From: Caecibacter massiliensis
Lineage (GTDB): Bacteria > Bacillota > Negativicutes > Veillonellales > Megasphaeraceae
Direction of reading: 5' to 3'
DNA: 64,000 bases
Assembly (NCBI GenBank): GCA_900095875.1
Contig: LT608311.1
Coordinates: 310,001-374,000, forward strand
Positions 30,259 to 40,600 of this stretch are shown here, piece by piece. Position numbers and translations under genes: made by a program. Below the pieces are notes generated by a model that saw nothing but the letters and a program-made list of their open reading frames with translations, was not told the DNA's origin and did no database searches. Position 1 is the first letter of the stretch. The number at the start of each line of letters is the position of its first letter.

Positions 30259-31254
30259 CTAATACAAGCCGATACTGGCTGCATAAGCAATCAGAACGGA
30301 AAGCGGGCCCGTAATGACCCGTGAATAAAGAACAGCCGGCACCCCCAGTTCAATCGTGTCGGGATCGGCTTCTCCCAGACTGAGGCCGACGGGCACAAAA
30401 TCTGCCCCTACCTGGGCATCAATGGCAAACAATGCTGGCAGTGCATATTGCACGGGGATGTTGCCCAGTGCGATCTGAGCCCCGACGAGTGTCCCCACCA
30501 CCTGGGCAATGACGGCACCGGGTCCAAGAATCGGGGAAATAAAAGGGATGGCACAGATAAAGGAAATGACCAGCATCCCCGGCAGGGTACCGGCAACGGG
30601 GGAAATCGTATTGGCAATGACCGTTCCGATTCCGCTGGCATTGATGATGCCCAGGATCATGCTGACAAAGGCCATGAACGGCAGGATATTTTTGATGACC
30701 ACATCGATGGTTTCCCTGCCGGCAGCGTAAAATTTATTGACAATCTGACCGATGCTGATTCCGATACGGGTGATGATATTCCGCTTCTGACCTGCCCGGG
30801 CCGCATCAATTTTCCGCTTCAGATCTTCTCTCTTGTGGACGGCATCGACATCTTCCGTACGGAGCAGGGCCGCCTGAACCGACGATTCATCGGCATAATC
30901 CAGATTTGTTTCCTTGACATCCGATACATACAGTTCCGGTGTCATGAATCGTGCCAATGCTCCTGATTTTCCGACAGGAAGGACATTGATAGTCAGGATA
31001 TTTTTGCGGGGATAGACACCGCATCTCGCCGTGCCACCGCAGTCGATGACGACGGCCAGTATTTCACTTTCCGGTATGGCATGGGAAAATCCATCTACGG
31101 CTTCGCCACCACACATATCGGCAATTTTGACAGCCAGAGGATGAATCCCTCCCCCGGTAATGCTGACGATTTTATGCTTTTCTTCTGTCGGTACCAGCGT
31201 CAGCGGGCCTCCCCAGCCGCCACTGCCACGGCGTACAATGACTGGTTTATACAT
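30259..31254 (-). CDS. srlE: PTS glucitol/sorbitol-type IIB/IIBC component
   Basis: A 331-residue component equivalent to SrlE. The N-terminal IIB domain begins MYKPVIVRRGSGGWGG and has the phosphocysteine region DCGGTARCGVYP near 85-97. A linker follows, then a membrane half (NKFYAAGRETIDVVIKNILPFMAFVSM onward) with several helices. I took the ATG at 31252-31254 with a CAGGAGG site; an upstream frame has none. It overlaps the IIC gene by eight bases, so the two are translationally coupled. Confidence 0.92.
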   Translation of the reverse strand: MYKPVIVRRGSGGWGGPLTLVPTEEKHKIVSITGGGIHPLAVKIADMCGGEAVDGFSHAIPESEILAVVIDCGGTARCGVYPRKNILTINVLPVGKSGALARFMTPELYVSDVKETNLDYADESSVQAALLRTEDVDAVHKREDLKRKIDAARAGQKRNIITRIGISIGQIVNKFYAAGRETIDVVIKNILPFMAFVSMILGIINASGIGTVIANTISPVAGTLPGMLVISFICAIPFISPILGPGAVIAQVVGTLVGAQIALGNIPVQYALPALFAIDAQVGADFVPVGLSLGEADPDTIELGVPAVLYSRVITGPLSVLIAYAASIGLY

Positions 31255-31795
31255 GATCTGCCTCCTGTGTTTTCCGTCGTCCATCGCGTGCTTTCAAATA
31301 CAGGTATATCTTTTCCGTAATCAGGCCGCGCAAAAAGATGATGATAATCCCGACCAGAAAATAGCGCACGGCCAGTTCGCCCAATTCATAGCCCAGGGCC
31401 TGTACACCGGCGGCAATCCCCATATAGACAAACAGTTCGCTGCCATTTGCGTGAGGAAACAGTCCTGTCACCGGATGAACAAAACTGACAGCCGCATCAT
31501 AAAAGGCCGGTTTATACTTTTCTTCAACAAATTGCCCGAAGGTAAAACACATAGGACTGCCCATAAAGATAATAGCCAGGACCGGGACGACGGTATAACG
31601 GGTCAGCGTATATTTTGTCGCCTTTTTGGCCACGTGATAAAACCGTTCCTCCCCGATAATCTTGATTAATGAATTAACGGCCGTCATGAGGACGATGATC
31701 AACGGAATAATACCTGTGACAAAAGCCGTAAACGTGTCTCCGCCCGCCTTAAAAAGAGCCATAAATCCATTAGCTATAGCTGCTATCGTTTCCAC
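31247..31795 (-). CDS. srlA: PTS glucitol/sorbitol-type IIC component
   Basis: A 182-residue integral membrane component equivalent to SrlA, forming the sugar channel with the SrlE membrane half. It shows family sequence such as GIIPLIIVLMTAVNSLIK, MGSPMCFTFGQFVEEKYKP and SFVHPVTGLFPHANGSELFVY. The start is GTG at 31793-31795, directly abutting the TGA stop of the SorC gene (TGAGTG), so translation is probably coupled to the regulator. It is the second gene of the operon. Confidence 0.92.
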   Translation of the reverse strand: METIAAIANGFMALFKAGGDTFTAFVTGIIPLIIVLMTAVNSLIKIIGEERFYHVAKKATKYTLTRYTVVPVLAIIFMGSPMCFTFGQFVEEKYKPAFYDAAVSFVHPVTGLFPHANGSELFVYMGIAAGVQALGYELGELAVRYFLVGIIIIFLRGLITEKIYLYLKARDGRRKTQEADHV

Positions 31796-32779
31796 TCACT
31801 GTTCCTCCTCTTCATGTATGAATGCTGCTATTCCTCTGGCGCAGGATTCATCGGTAATCAGTACATTTATAAATCCGCCACGCAACGCTCCCAGTACGGC
31901 TTTTATCTTGCTCCTGCCGCCGGCAATGGCAATGCGCCGTGGTACGTGCTTCAAATCCTGCAGCTGCAGTCCGGCCACTCGTTCATTATATGATTCATAC
32001 GGTGCCGTCTGTCCATCCTGGTCGAAATACTGCAGAGAAATATCCCCTACGGCACCAGCAGCAGAAAACGCTTCCAGTGTATGGATATCTACATAATTCA
32101 GGCGTACTGCCGTAGACCGGCTGCTATCCAGAGTGCCGATACCAAAAACGGCGGCTTCCAGGCGGTCGTATAAATCAAATACGGGACGCACGGCCCTTTC
32201 TTTGCGGAACCCGGCCAGAACTGCCGGATCAGTAAAGATAGCCGGCGAATAGAGCTGCAGCCGCTCCCCGCCAAAACGCCGTGCGAATTCACCCGTGAGA
32301 AAATTGGCATGGGTTTCACTCCCTTCGCCGATACCTCCCACCAGGGGAACAAAGGTACAATGGACCGGTTCCAAATTCCCGCACTCTGCTTTTATCGTCT
32401 GCAGCAGTGTCCATCCCATAGAAATCCCAACGTAATCGCCGTTGTGCAGCACCCGTGCCAGATAGGATAAAGCCGCACTTCCCAGGGCGCTGCAGCCAAC
32501 TTCCGCTCCGCTCTGTGCTGGACTGTCACAAACCACGATGGCTTCTTTCAGGGAAAAAGCCTCTTCGAGCTGCCGTTCCAGTTGTCCATAGGCCGTAGCA
32601 TCGGGATTGACTATTTCAATGCGTACAATGCCCAGTTCCCGTCCTGATTTCAGCATCCGCGATACCGATGGCCGGGATACGCCGAAGATGTCACAAATTT
32701 CCTGCTGACTCTTTTCCTGGCGGTAATACAAATCACAACATTTATATATCAGACGTGGATCATCTACTAACTTTTTCAT
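31796..32779 (-). CDS. SorC-family sugar-binding transcriptional regulator
   Basis: A 327-residue regulator. The N-terminal helix-turn-helix (KSQQEICDIFGVSRPSVSRML, about 23-43) is followed by the SorC sugar-phosphate-binding domain with YVGISMGWTLLQTI and ends with a very acidic tail. It heads the polyol PTS operon and abuts the IIC gene, so it is most likely the local regulator responding to the imported polyol phosphate. The start has only a distant AAAGG site, but upstream frames offer no better one. Confidence 0.9.
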   Translation of the reverse strand: MKKLVDDPRLIYKCCDLYYRQEKSQQEICDIFGVSRPSVSRMLKSGRELGIVRIEIVNPDATAYGQLERQLEEAFSLKEAIVVCDSPAQSGAEVGCSALGSAALSYLARVLHNGDYVGISMGWTLLQTIKAECGNLEPVHCTFVPLVGGIGEGSETHANFLTGEFARRFGGERLQLYSPAIFTDPAVLAGFRKERAVRPVFDLYDRLEAAVFGIGTLDSSRSTAVRLNYVDIHTLEAFSAAGAVGDISLQYFDQDGQTAPYESYNERVAGLQLQDLKHVPRRIAIAGGRSKIKAVLGALRGGFINVLITDESCARGIAAFIHEEEEQ

Positions 32780-32938
32780 TTGTTCAATACCTTTCCAAAT
32801 GTAAACGAAACAACTATATTATACGGATAAACGCCCGGCCTGTCCAGTCTTTTTTTCTTCCCCTCTTGTCAGCAGTCGTCATGAAAGGTATAGTAAATAA
32901 AGAACAAGAATACTAATTTTTTTGTGAAAGGACACACC

Positions 32939-33760
32939 ATGTTACCTTATACGCTTATGACTTGTGATATGGATGGCACCCTTCTCAGTGATGATGCCAC
33001 CATCTGTACGCGCAATATCCAGACAATACGCCGGGCTATCGGGGAGGGGCTTCATTTCGTTCCCTGTACAGGCCGGGGTTTTGAATCGTTGAATCACATC
33101 CAGGAAACACTGGGCATATATCAAAAGCCAGGTGAATATGTCATTTCCTATAACGGAGCCCTTATTACGGAAAACAGTCATAATGACATTCTCTATGAAG
33201 ACGGGCTTCCCTGGGATATTGCCAGCGCTCTTTACGACTTTGGCGTAGCTCACCATATCACCATGCATATCTACCCCTATGGCAAGGTATATTTGTATAA
33301 TTACGTTCCCTTTGAACGGGCATTCCTCGAAGGGCGCATGCCCAACATAGAAACATTTGAACCATCCCTCGATTTTCTCAAAGGGCAGACAGTCTATAAA
33401 ATCGTCTATATGGATCCGGATCTTCCGACACTCAACCGATACCGACAGCAGCTCGGCTCTCTCCTCGACGACGTGACAGTCAGCTACTCCAGTGACCGGT
33501 ACATCGAATTCAACCATAAAAACGTCACGAAAGGAACGGCCCTGCGGAAACTGGCAGGACTGCTTCATATTCCCATCAGCCAGACGCTGGCTATTGGCGA
33601 TAATATCAACGACACGGAAATGCTGAAAGCCGCGTCTTTCAGCGTCGGCGTCCACAATCTGAACGAAGCCATCCGGCCGTACTGCAACGTCGTCACAGAA
33701 GCTACCAATAACGAAGGTGCCGTCGCAGAAGCCATCGAACGATTTATTTTGAAACAATAG
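32939..33760 (+). CDS. Cof-type HAD-IIB family phosphatase
   Basis: A 273-residue haloacid dehalogenase-type hydrolase. Motif I is CDMDGTLLSDD (residue 9 on), motif II PCTGRGF near 40, and motif IV GDNINDTEMLKAA near 220. A C2b cap lies between, typical of Cof/YidA sugar-phosphate phosphatases. The chosen ATG at 32939 has a GAAAGGA site; a form five codons longer is less well placed. It is monocistronic and faces right, opposite to its neighbours. The substrate, probably a sugar phosphate, cannot be specified. Confidence 0.9.
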   Translation: MLPYTLMTCDMDGTLLSDDATICTRNIQTIRRAIGEGLHFVPCTGRGFESLNHIQETLGIYQKPGEYVISYNGALITENSHNDILYEDGLPWDIASALYDFGVAHHITMHIYPYGKVYLYNYVPFERAFLEGRMPNIETFEPSLDFLKGQTVYKIVYMDPDLPTLNRYRQQLGSLLDDVTVSYSSDRYIEFNHKNVTKGTALRKLAGLLHIPISQTLAIGDNINDTEMLKAASFSVGVHNLNEAIRPYCNVVTEATNNEGAVAEAIERFILKQ

Positions 33761-33763
33761 CAA

Positions 33764-33813
33764 AAACGGAGCTTACCATGAAAAAAGTACCATCATGGCA
33801 AGCTCCGTTTTTT
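33764..33813 (+). terminator. Shared terminator between the HAD gene and nhaC
   Basis: A long interrupted stem (aaaacggagctt with aagctccgtttt, extended by ccatga/tcatgg) lies between two converging genes, with A- and T-runs at the ends, so it probably acts in both directions. Confidence 0.8.
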
Positions 33814-33853
33814 GTTCGAATTTTCTATATACATTATCATTGCAGGTCAAGGA

Positions 33854-35137
33854 TCATTTCCACTGTCTCCAGCTCCACAGAGGCTGAAGATACAGATAGA
33901 CCGCAGCAGCCAGACTGGATACGGGAGCCGATACAGCTGCCAGTGGTACCGCTGCGGCTATGCACCAGGGAATGAGGGCTGCACTGACAATGACCGTATC
34001 TTCCAAAGCCAGCATCATGTCTTCCTTATCCTGTACCAGGTCCTGACAGATTTGCTCAGTCAGGATGACGGCCAGCGTCTGGGCGCAGGAAACCATACTG
34101 ATAAAAAAGGACACAATCCAGATGCATCCAAAGGGATTGAGCCATTTTTTCAGCACCATCACACCGTGCCGGATTCCCAGGAGCAGTCCCGTACGTTCAA
34201 ACAAACCGGCGTAGGTTGCCGACAGGCCAATAATGGCAATGGAAGGAAGCATCGACAATACGCCACCACCGTCGAGAAGCGCCGCCAGTGCCGGTTCGGG
34301 ACAACGATATCCCGTAAGGAGCATAGGGAGGAGATCAGCCACCGCCATATGCTGGAGCGTCACGGTCAGGACAAAGGCGACGAAAATACTTAGTCCCATC
34401 GTTTTGCGCACATCCATCTGCAACAGAGAACACACAATAATCAGTATCGCCGGTATGAGCGTCAGCCAGTGCAGCTGGAACGATGAAGAAAATAAATGCC
34501 ATACGTCCAGCCCCATCCCTGCACTGCTTCCGGAATGCCATCCTGCCAGTCCATAGATGACGCAGGACAGGACAAACGGTATTATAGCACGGCGTGCCAT
34601 GAGCACGAGATTATGAAAGAAGTCCGTATGCGTCACGGCAGCTACCAAAAGGGCACTCGTCGAAAGGGGCGAACAGCGGTCGCCAAAAAAAGCCCCGCTC
34701 ATGATGGCGCCCCCGGTCCATACCGGACTGGCTCCCAGGAAATTGGCTACAGACATACAGATGACCCCCATGGTAGCGGCCGTGCCAAATGCCGTCCCGG
34801 TGAGACAGGAAATACAGCAGTTCAGCACAAAGGTCATGACGAAGAACACTTCCGGCCGGATCATATTTCCTGCCAGCGATACAATCATGGGAATCGTGCC
34901 ACCGGCCCGCCAGACCGTCGTCAGCATGCCAATCAGTACCATAACCATCAGAATGGTACTGACCGTTTTCAAGCCGCGTAAGGAATTTTGCCACAACTCT
35001 CCGGCAGGGATATGACGCCATAGGCCATAGGAAAAAAAGAATATATATCCTGCCGCCAGTGCCCAGACAACAGAAAAATGAAATATTACACAAAAAATCA
35101 GGGATACTACAAATAGTCCCAGTACCAGCCACGCCAC
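33854..35137 (-). CDS. nhaC: NhaC-family Na+/H+ antiporter
   Basis: A 427-residue inner-membrane antiporter with about eleven hydrophobic segments. Family features include GTAFGTAATMGVICMSVAN, PVWTGGAIMSGAFFGDRCSPLSTSA and THTDFFHNL. NhaC proteins exchange Na+ for H+, sometimes with malate or lactate. The likely start is GTG at 35135-35137, eight bases after AGAAGG; a GTG nine bases upstream sits on the ribosome site itself. It is directly downstream of the LRAT-domain gene with a 34-base gap, so the two are probably co-transcribed. Confidence 0.85.
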   Translation of the reverse strand: MAWLVLGLFVVSLIFCVIFHFSVVWALAAGYIFFFSYGLWRHIPAGELWQNSLRGLKTVSTILMVMVLIGMLTTVWRAGGTIPMIVSLAGNMIRPEVFFVMTFVLNCCISCLTGTAFGTAATMGVICMSVANFLGASPVWTGGAIMSGAFFGDRCSPLSTSALLVAAVTHTDFFHNLVLMARRAIIPFVLSCVIYGLAGWHSGSSAGMGLDVWHLFSSSFQLHWLTLIPAILIIVCSLLQMDVRKTMGLSIFVAFVLTVTLQHMAVADLLPMLLTGYRCPEPALAALLDGGGVLSMLPSIAIIGLSATYAGLFERTGLLLGIRHGVMVLKKWLNPFGCIWIVSFFISMVSCAQTLAVILTEQICQDLVQDKEDMMLALEDTVIVSAALIPWCIAAAVPLAAVSAPVSSLAAAVYLYLQPLWSWRQWK

Positions 35138-35171
35138 GTAAAACACCTTCTTCAGTAAAATCCCCCACGCC

Positions 35172-35750
35172 TCATGAACCTGATTTTTCTGAATCGCGTC
35201 GCAGCTTATCCAGGACCTGGGCTTTTAAATCCTGCACAGCTTCTTTCAGCCACGTCTCACGCTGTGTTTCATCACCCAGACATTCCAGCGCTTTTGGAAT
35301 GGCCTTGCCAAAAAGGATCTGTTCCGTCTGATAACTGCGGTACACGCCGAGCTTGCAGGCATTGGCAAAATGTTCGCAATTATGAAACAGCAGGTCATAT
35401 TTTTTATTGCCAATACAGGCCCTGGCAAAGGCAATGGTTTCAGGGACCGGGCAAAGTTGTTCCTGTTCTTTCTCCGTATACTGCCGCACTTCAATGATGC
35501 CACCCTGACGAAACTCTTCCAGAGAAGTCGCCCTGATTTCCGTGTCCCACCAGTCAATGGGATTATAGTCATCATCTCCGGCAAAAGCGATGACTTCCTC
35601 ATCGCTGACATAAATCCCGTGATGATAATACAATCCGCCCAGCCGGCGTACGCGTATATGATCTCCCTGCCGGGGAATCTGTATTTCCCAATGCTCCGGT
35701 GATCCATCATCGGTGAGCAGTGATACAATCGAATTCAAATCAATAGCCAT
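35172..35750 (-). CDS. LRAT-domain (NlpC/P60-fold) protein
   Basis: A 192-residue protein with the lecithin:retinol acyltransferase fold. GDHIRVRRLGGLYYHHGIYV holds the catalytic His region near 30-50, and FHNCEHFANACKLG near 125 holds the catalytic Cys of the NCEHF signature. The fold is a circularly permuted papain-like hydrolase/acyltransferase. There is no signal peptide or membrane helix, so it is probably cytoplasmic. It precedes nhaC in the same direction. The substrate, perhaps a lipid or thioester, is unknown. Confidence 0.85.
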   Translation of the reverse strand: MAIDLNSIVSLLTDDGSPEHWEIQIPRQGDHIRVRRLGGLYYHHGIYVSDEEVIAFAGDDDYNPIDWWDTEIRATSLEEFRQGGIIEVRQYTEKEQEQLCPVPETIAFARACIGNKKYDLLFHNCEHFANACKLGVYRSYQTEQILFGKAIPKALECLGDETQRETWLKEAVQDLKAQVLDKLRRDSEKSGS

Positions 35751-35791
35751 AATGCCGTCTCCCTGCGTTTATGTTTTCTGGCATTATTCTA

Positions 35792-36170
35792 CTATGATTT
35801 GTCCATTTTTCCAACTGTCTTTTTCACAGCTTCTGCCGGATTGGTAAGCCCGGGAACGGCCCCGGCAGAAACGGCCCAGATATATATACTGGCCACCGTA
35901 CCATAAGGGGAATACCGTTTCTGATACCGGCAGAACAGGTCTTTGGTGATGTTCCGGTGCCGGTATATCATGCGCAGGCCCCGTAATATGGCAAGGTCCC
36001 CATAGTTCAGCACATCGGTCCGCTCCAGGCAATGGATGAGCAGCATTTCCGCCGTCCACTGGCCGATACCCGGCAGCTGGCAAAGAGTCTGGCAAAACAG
36101 GTTATCCGGCATAGCTGATATGGTCTCTGCCCGGATCCGCCCTGACACGAATTCACGGGATATTCCCTGT
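35792..36170 (-). pseudogene. alkA: DNA-3-methyladenine glycosylase II, C-terminal fragment of split alkA
   Basis: This part encodes QGISREFVSGRIRAETI through the helix-hairpin-helix LPGIGQWTAEMLLIHCLE and the catalytic-Asp region NYGDLAILRGL, down to the natural end GKMDKS. The N-terminal part lies 6.47 kb away at 42620-42934 on the same strand. The shared 11-base repeat is read in the same phase on both sides. Joining at the repeat gives a continuous 223-residue protein, IQGI followed by SREFV. As it stands the fragment has no start or ribosome site and is not expected to be made. Confidence 0.9.
36160..36170. repeat. 11-base direct repeat, left boundary of the alkA insertion
   Basis: The sequence atattccctgt matches the right copy perfectly and lies in the alkA coding frame. 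With the preceding alkA bases it forms ggga-tat-tccc, a short dyad such as recombinase core sites often have. Confidence 0.8.
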
Positions 36171-36365
36171 GTATGCTAAAAAGCAATAAAATTGTCTCAC
36201 ATTTTATCAATAGTGACAAAACTGGCTATAATCAACATACTATAAATCATTGTATTAATCACGATTGCCTACATTTAACCACATTTAACCAGTTATTTTT
36301 GACGATTTTTTGACGGCAGGAACGATAAAGGGCACACCATCCATTACGGACAGTGTGCCTTCTTT
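36171..36365. other. Left end of the insertion: repeats and a hairpin, no gene
   Basis: No gene fits here. A tandem repeat catttaac-ca-catttaac lies near 36272-36290, followed by ttttgacgattttttgacgg, a near-duplicated tttgacg motif. Such short tandem arms resemble recombinase arm sites next to an attachment site. A hairpin (gggcacac / gtgtgcct, about 36330-36357) with a following T-run could terminate transcription from either direction. Confidence 0.45.
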
Positions 36366-37658
36366 TTAGTCTCCCAGTTTGAGTACAGCTTTCTTTGCAA
36401 TCCCACGCATCTTGACTTTCCTGGTATCAATCTGCATCCGCTTTTCTTCTGCACTCATCTTTGGATTATCCTGTATGTCACGTATTTCCTTATTAAGCTT
36501 TGATACGGTTTTCATTGCCGTGCGCACCTGCGCTAATTCCGTTGGTACTTTTGCGCCTTTCTTACCTTTCTGGAATGCATAGCTATCACTCCGTTTGTAA
36601 TCGATTTCCATCTGGTCCGACAAATCATACAGCCGGTCTACATATTCCGACCGCTGACTATCGTCGTTTCTGACAAAACTGCCAATGACGGGTAATTCAT
36701 ACCAATATTTAGCGGGTTCAGTCGGGCGGTCCTTACCGCGCAATGATTCAATTGGCTTATCCAATGTTTTGGCCAACGTACGTCCCATACTGATAAACCA
36801 TACGGAAGAATGATGTACTTAATAGTTGCCCATATAGCCCGTTTCGGATTTTCCTTGAACGTACGGATGAATTTATCAATACCCTGAATAGAAGCGTTTA
36901 AAAATGGGATGTAGCGGTTAATTTTTTCCCTACACTGCCATGTCGTGAGAAGTTGATAGATACTTCCCTTGCGGCATACCCGGCTTCTTTGTCCGTTGCG
37001 CCTTTCTTTCTGGCTTTCAGAAATTCCCCTGCCCGGGTGCCCTGTTCAATCAATTCGCCGACGTTATTGTATTTGTGTGCTGTAGCACTCAGGAACCACA
37101 TGGCCTGTCTAATACCAAACGGGTACTTTTTGATATTCTTCCGTAACTTTTTCTTGAAATCCTGCGCCCCCGGATATCATTGCGGATATATGTATCCATC
37201 GGTACGCCCTGCGCATAAAAATCAGCTTTAAACTGCTTGTCATGAGTCAGTTTCCACATCCCCCGGAAGCTGTCAACCAATGGAGTAAATCCATATTTAC
37301 TATTTATGCCAGCCGTTACGGTATCACGAATGAAGTTTCTCATCATGAAGCTTGGCGTATTTGTTGCGCCAAAACGAAGTGCATCCGTAAATTTGCCAAA
37401 TAGGTTTGACATAAATGCTGCGCTATTGGTATCCATCTGCGTAATGGATTCATACAGTTCCGGCGTTGTCCGGTACACTACTTTTTTGCCGGCCTTAATT
37501 ACCGTAAATGCACATCTCTGTCTATCGGCCCCGGTAAGAGTTGGGTCGCGAACAATGCCATTGCCCAGCCCGCCATGGTCTACCGCACATTGAACCATGA
37601 TTTTAGCCACATTATTCCGTTCACATTTGCTAATCAGGACCGTTGTCATGTTAATCAT
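36366..37658 (-). pseudogene. Frameshifted C-terminal region (LPD38-like) of the large polyvalent protein
   Basis: Successive frames encode one continuous homologous stretch. NPVDSMINMTTVLISKCERN through FMMRNFIRDTVTAGINSKYGF is followed by AMWFLSATAHKYNN and AAREVSINFSRHGS. NRYIPFLNASIQGIDKFI comes next, and finally MGRTLAKTLDKP through YWYELPVIGSFVRNDD. From memory this matches the LPD38-type C-terminus of phage polyvalent proteins. Moving between segments requires a frame change near 37668, 37168, 36920 (next to a run of six A) and 36810. The product cannot be made as a single chain. Confidence 0.7.
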
Positions 37659-40600
37659 GGAGTCAACCGGATTGATGACAGGCCGGCTACTACCACCAGA
37701 TAGAGATTTGATACCAGATGTCTGATTGATGAATCCCCTGCCCGTATTTTATTCTTGATTGCACCTTTATATACCTTATTAAGCGCCTTGAGGTTTGCAA
37801 CGCGGTTATCTCCATCAAGCAACATGAATGCTCGGGCAGATGCCACGCTATTGCACATAAGGGCACGTTTATGCGGGTCTTTTTCGTCCGCAATCTTTGC
37901 TCCTGTTTCCAGTTCCAGGGCTTTAGTCAACTGCCCGATCGGGTCAGTTTCATCAACCATCTTCGCATACAGGTGAAGCAGTCTCTTTTTCATCTGCTCT
38001 TTCCATGTAAGTTGAGAATCTGGCTTCCCGTTGCTGATACCAGCGGCGGCAGACAATAACGGATTCTGCCGTACTCTCTGGTCCTGCAACGCAAGGACTT
38101 TTTCGACACCAGCTTTTTCTTTAGGCATACCGTCAAGAGCTTTCTCGAATAAGTCGTAATACTGGGGATACGTTTCTTTAGCACGTCCGTTATCAAGGAA
38201 ATAGAGCCGGCCAAAATTCCGTACGCCTTCTTGTCTTGCCTGGGAATGGCTGATATCAGTCGGAACTTTGCTCTTGTACTTCTTGGCGTTACGTTGTTCC
38301 ATTTGACGGTCTTCAATGATATCTTTGGTCAGTTCTATATTGGCCCCCTTGATTTCTCCAATGCTGTCAATGTGAAGCGCAATGGCAGAGCCGATATCAC
38401 CAACGTCAAAACTTCCGGGAACAAATCCGGCCCGTTGGCGTGCGTCATAGTGGTATTTGGCCGGCGATTTTTCTCCTACCTTCGACTTGGTATAGATAGG
38501 CACAATTTTACGGGCTTCCGTAAGAATATCATTCAAGGTAACCGCGGTATTTTCTGCATCCTGTTCCGCCTTTTCTCTGGCTTCCTCTGCGGCATCTTTG
38601 GGCTTAGTAACGGAATATCGGCGTCCACTGTTCTGTCCGTTCGCATTCCGTTCCCAGACTTCGCCGGATTCAATCTTGCGGAATACGTTATGTACGTTCT
38701 CTGCTCCCGTGAGTATTGTCTTCATCTTCATGGCAAAATTCTTGATTTTCTGGAACAATTTGCCCCATGCTGTTCCGCGTCCGTGCTTGCGTGCTTCTAC
38801 CCATTCGGCGTACTTGTCGGCGCGCTTTTCGGCGTCCGAGATAGCCTTCTTAATAGCGGCCTTTTCACGGTCCGTCAAGACGGCGCCTTCTGCGAGGTGA
38901 TAGGCTTCGTGGAACCCTGTACCTTCACGGCTCCCTTGTGCCAGTGCCATGTAGGCGTCTTTCCCGTGTACTTCGGCGTACCCTTCGACAACGACGTTGC
39001 CGTTATCGTCGATATGGTGGTCTTTCTTCGCCTGCGCCAGCTCTTTGTCCGTCAAAAGGATTTCATTCTTCAAGTCAACGACGATATGGGACCCGTTCGG
39101 CATGGTGAAAGTCATGCGTTCGCCTTCGTCCTTGATTTCTTTGGCGTTCGGGAACGCTTCCTTGATTTCCGCCTTCAAGCCTTCCTTGGGGCGGATAAGC
39201 TGGGCATTTTCTTCTCGTACTGAATATTTCTTTCCTTTTTCCGCTTCCTGGGGTATAATTGATGTAGAAGAAGTACCAGTTTCTCTGCTACGACGAGTAA
39301 GCGTAGGCGTAGCAGTAGTAGCCGTAGAAGAGTCGTAACCCTCGCTACGAGCACTAACTGGTGCTTCTTTTTTGTCTTCCCAGCCAGTTAAAAGCCAGGA
39401 ATTAGCTTTTTCAGTTTTAGAGCTTAATATAGCTGTATATCCATCATAATGTATTTTAAGCCTATATTCCCCGTTGCTACCATTGGCATGTTGAATTTCC
39501 GTATCTGTGCCCTTAGCGATAACTTCCACTAATTTGTTGAGAGTGTCTATACCGGAACCATTCTCAGAATCTCGTTTTGCTTTTATATGAGCAATGCCAT
39601 ACCCCTTTTTAAATTTACTTTCTTTGCCAGGGGTGCCATATATAAAATCAATATCACCCACATCGTCGCGATGCATGGCGGCTTTTACATCTCGCTTCGT
39701 TTGCAAAACGACAGCCATTGCCTTTTTCCCGTGAGCTATTTCTTCTTGTACGTCACTTTGGGGACCTTCTTCGGCATGGGTACTTTCCGCGTCTTTACTT
39801 TCAGTTTGCTGAGGTTCGGTGTCGACATTGTGATTTTCGGTGTTTTCTTCATTGGCTTCTCCTTTCCGTACTTTATGTTGTTTTTGCCCTTTATCATATT
39901 CAGGCGTTTTTATTGATTCAGGTTGCGAGCGGTTTGCATCAATGGCCGGATGGCCCTTGTCGGTTTCATGTACTGCCTGTTCGTCTACTTCTGGTCTGTT
40001 TTCTGTTTTTCCTGCGCTTTCTTCTTTTCGTTCGCTTCCATTAATGCCAGCATTCGTTTCAGTACCTGCGGACGTACCCGGCAGTACCCCGTCGGCCATT
40101 CTTCCACTGGCCGTGTCCGTCTGATTTCCTTCACTTCTTCCGGTGTCAAATAACGATTGTACTCCATTGTTTTCAACCTTCCCTTCGGCAATGTTGATGA
40201 CTTCTTCCATGGTCGGGTTTTCCGATGCGATCAATGCGCTTTGGTCCGGATGCCCCTGCAATTCGATTTCATTGCACATTTCATTGAAGAACGCTGTAAT
40301 CGTTTTTCCACTGCGTTTGTTCCTGTCAATGAACTGCAATACGTCATTGATACTGTCCTGGTTTTCGCTTTCCGATATCAGTGACGTTTCTTCTAAATAG
40401 AATTTTACAGGTTTATTCTGCTCCCGTAAACCGATAAGCGTCTTGGCTGAGCCGGAAATTACGTCAGATAGCGGATAAGAATAGAACAGCCCTTTCCCCA
40501 TTCCGTCATTCAGCATAGCGACCTTCGGGGCAACGGTCAGCATAGCGTTCATGACGTTACGGATATTATTGTCCGTCGATTCACTCATCTTGGTAAGCAG

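Noticed and set aside
38231-39223. Plus-strand frames of 330 and 244 codons opposite the polyvalent genes
   Set aside because: They duplicate each other only because they lie opposite the 566-base repeat; Phe/Val-rich sequence without a start signal.
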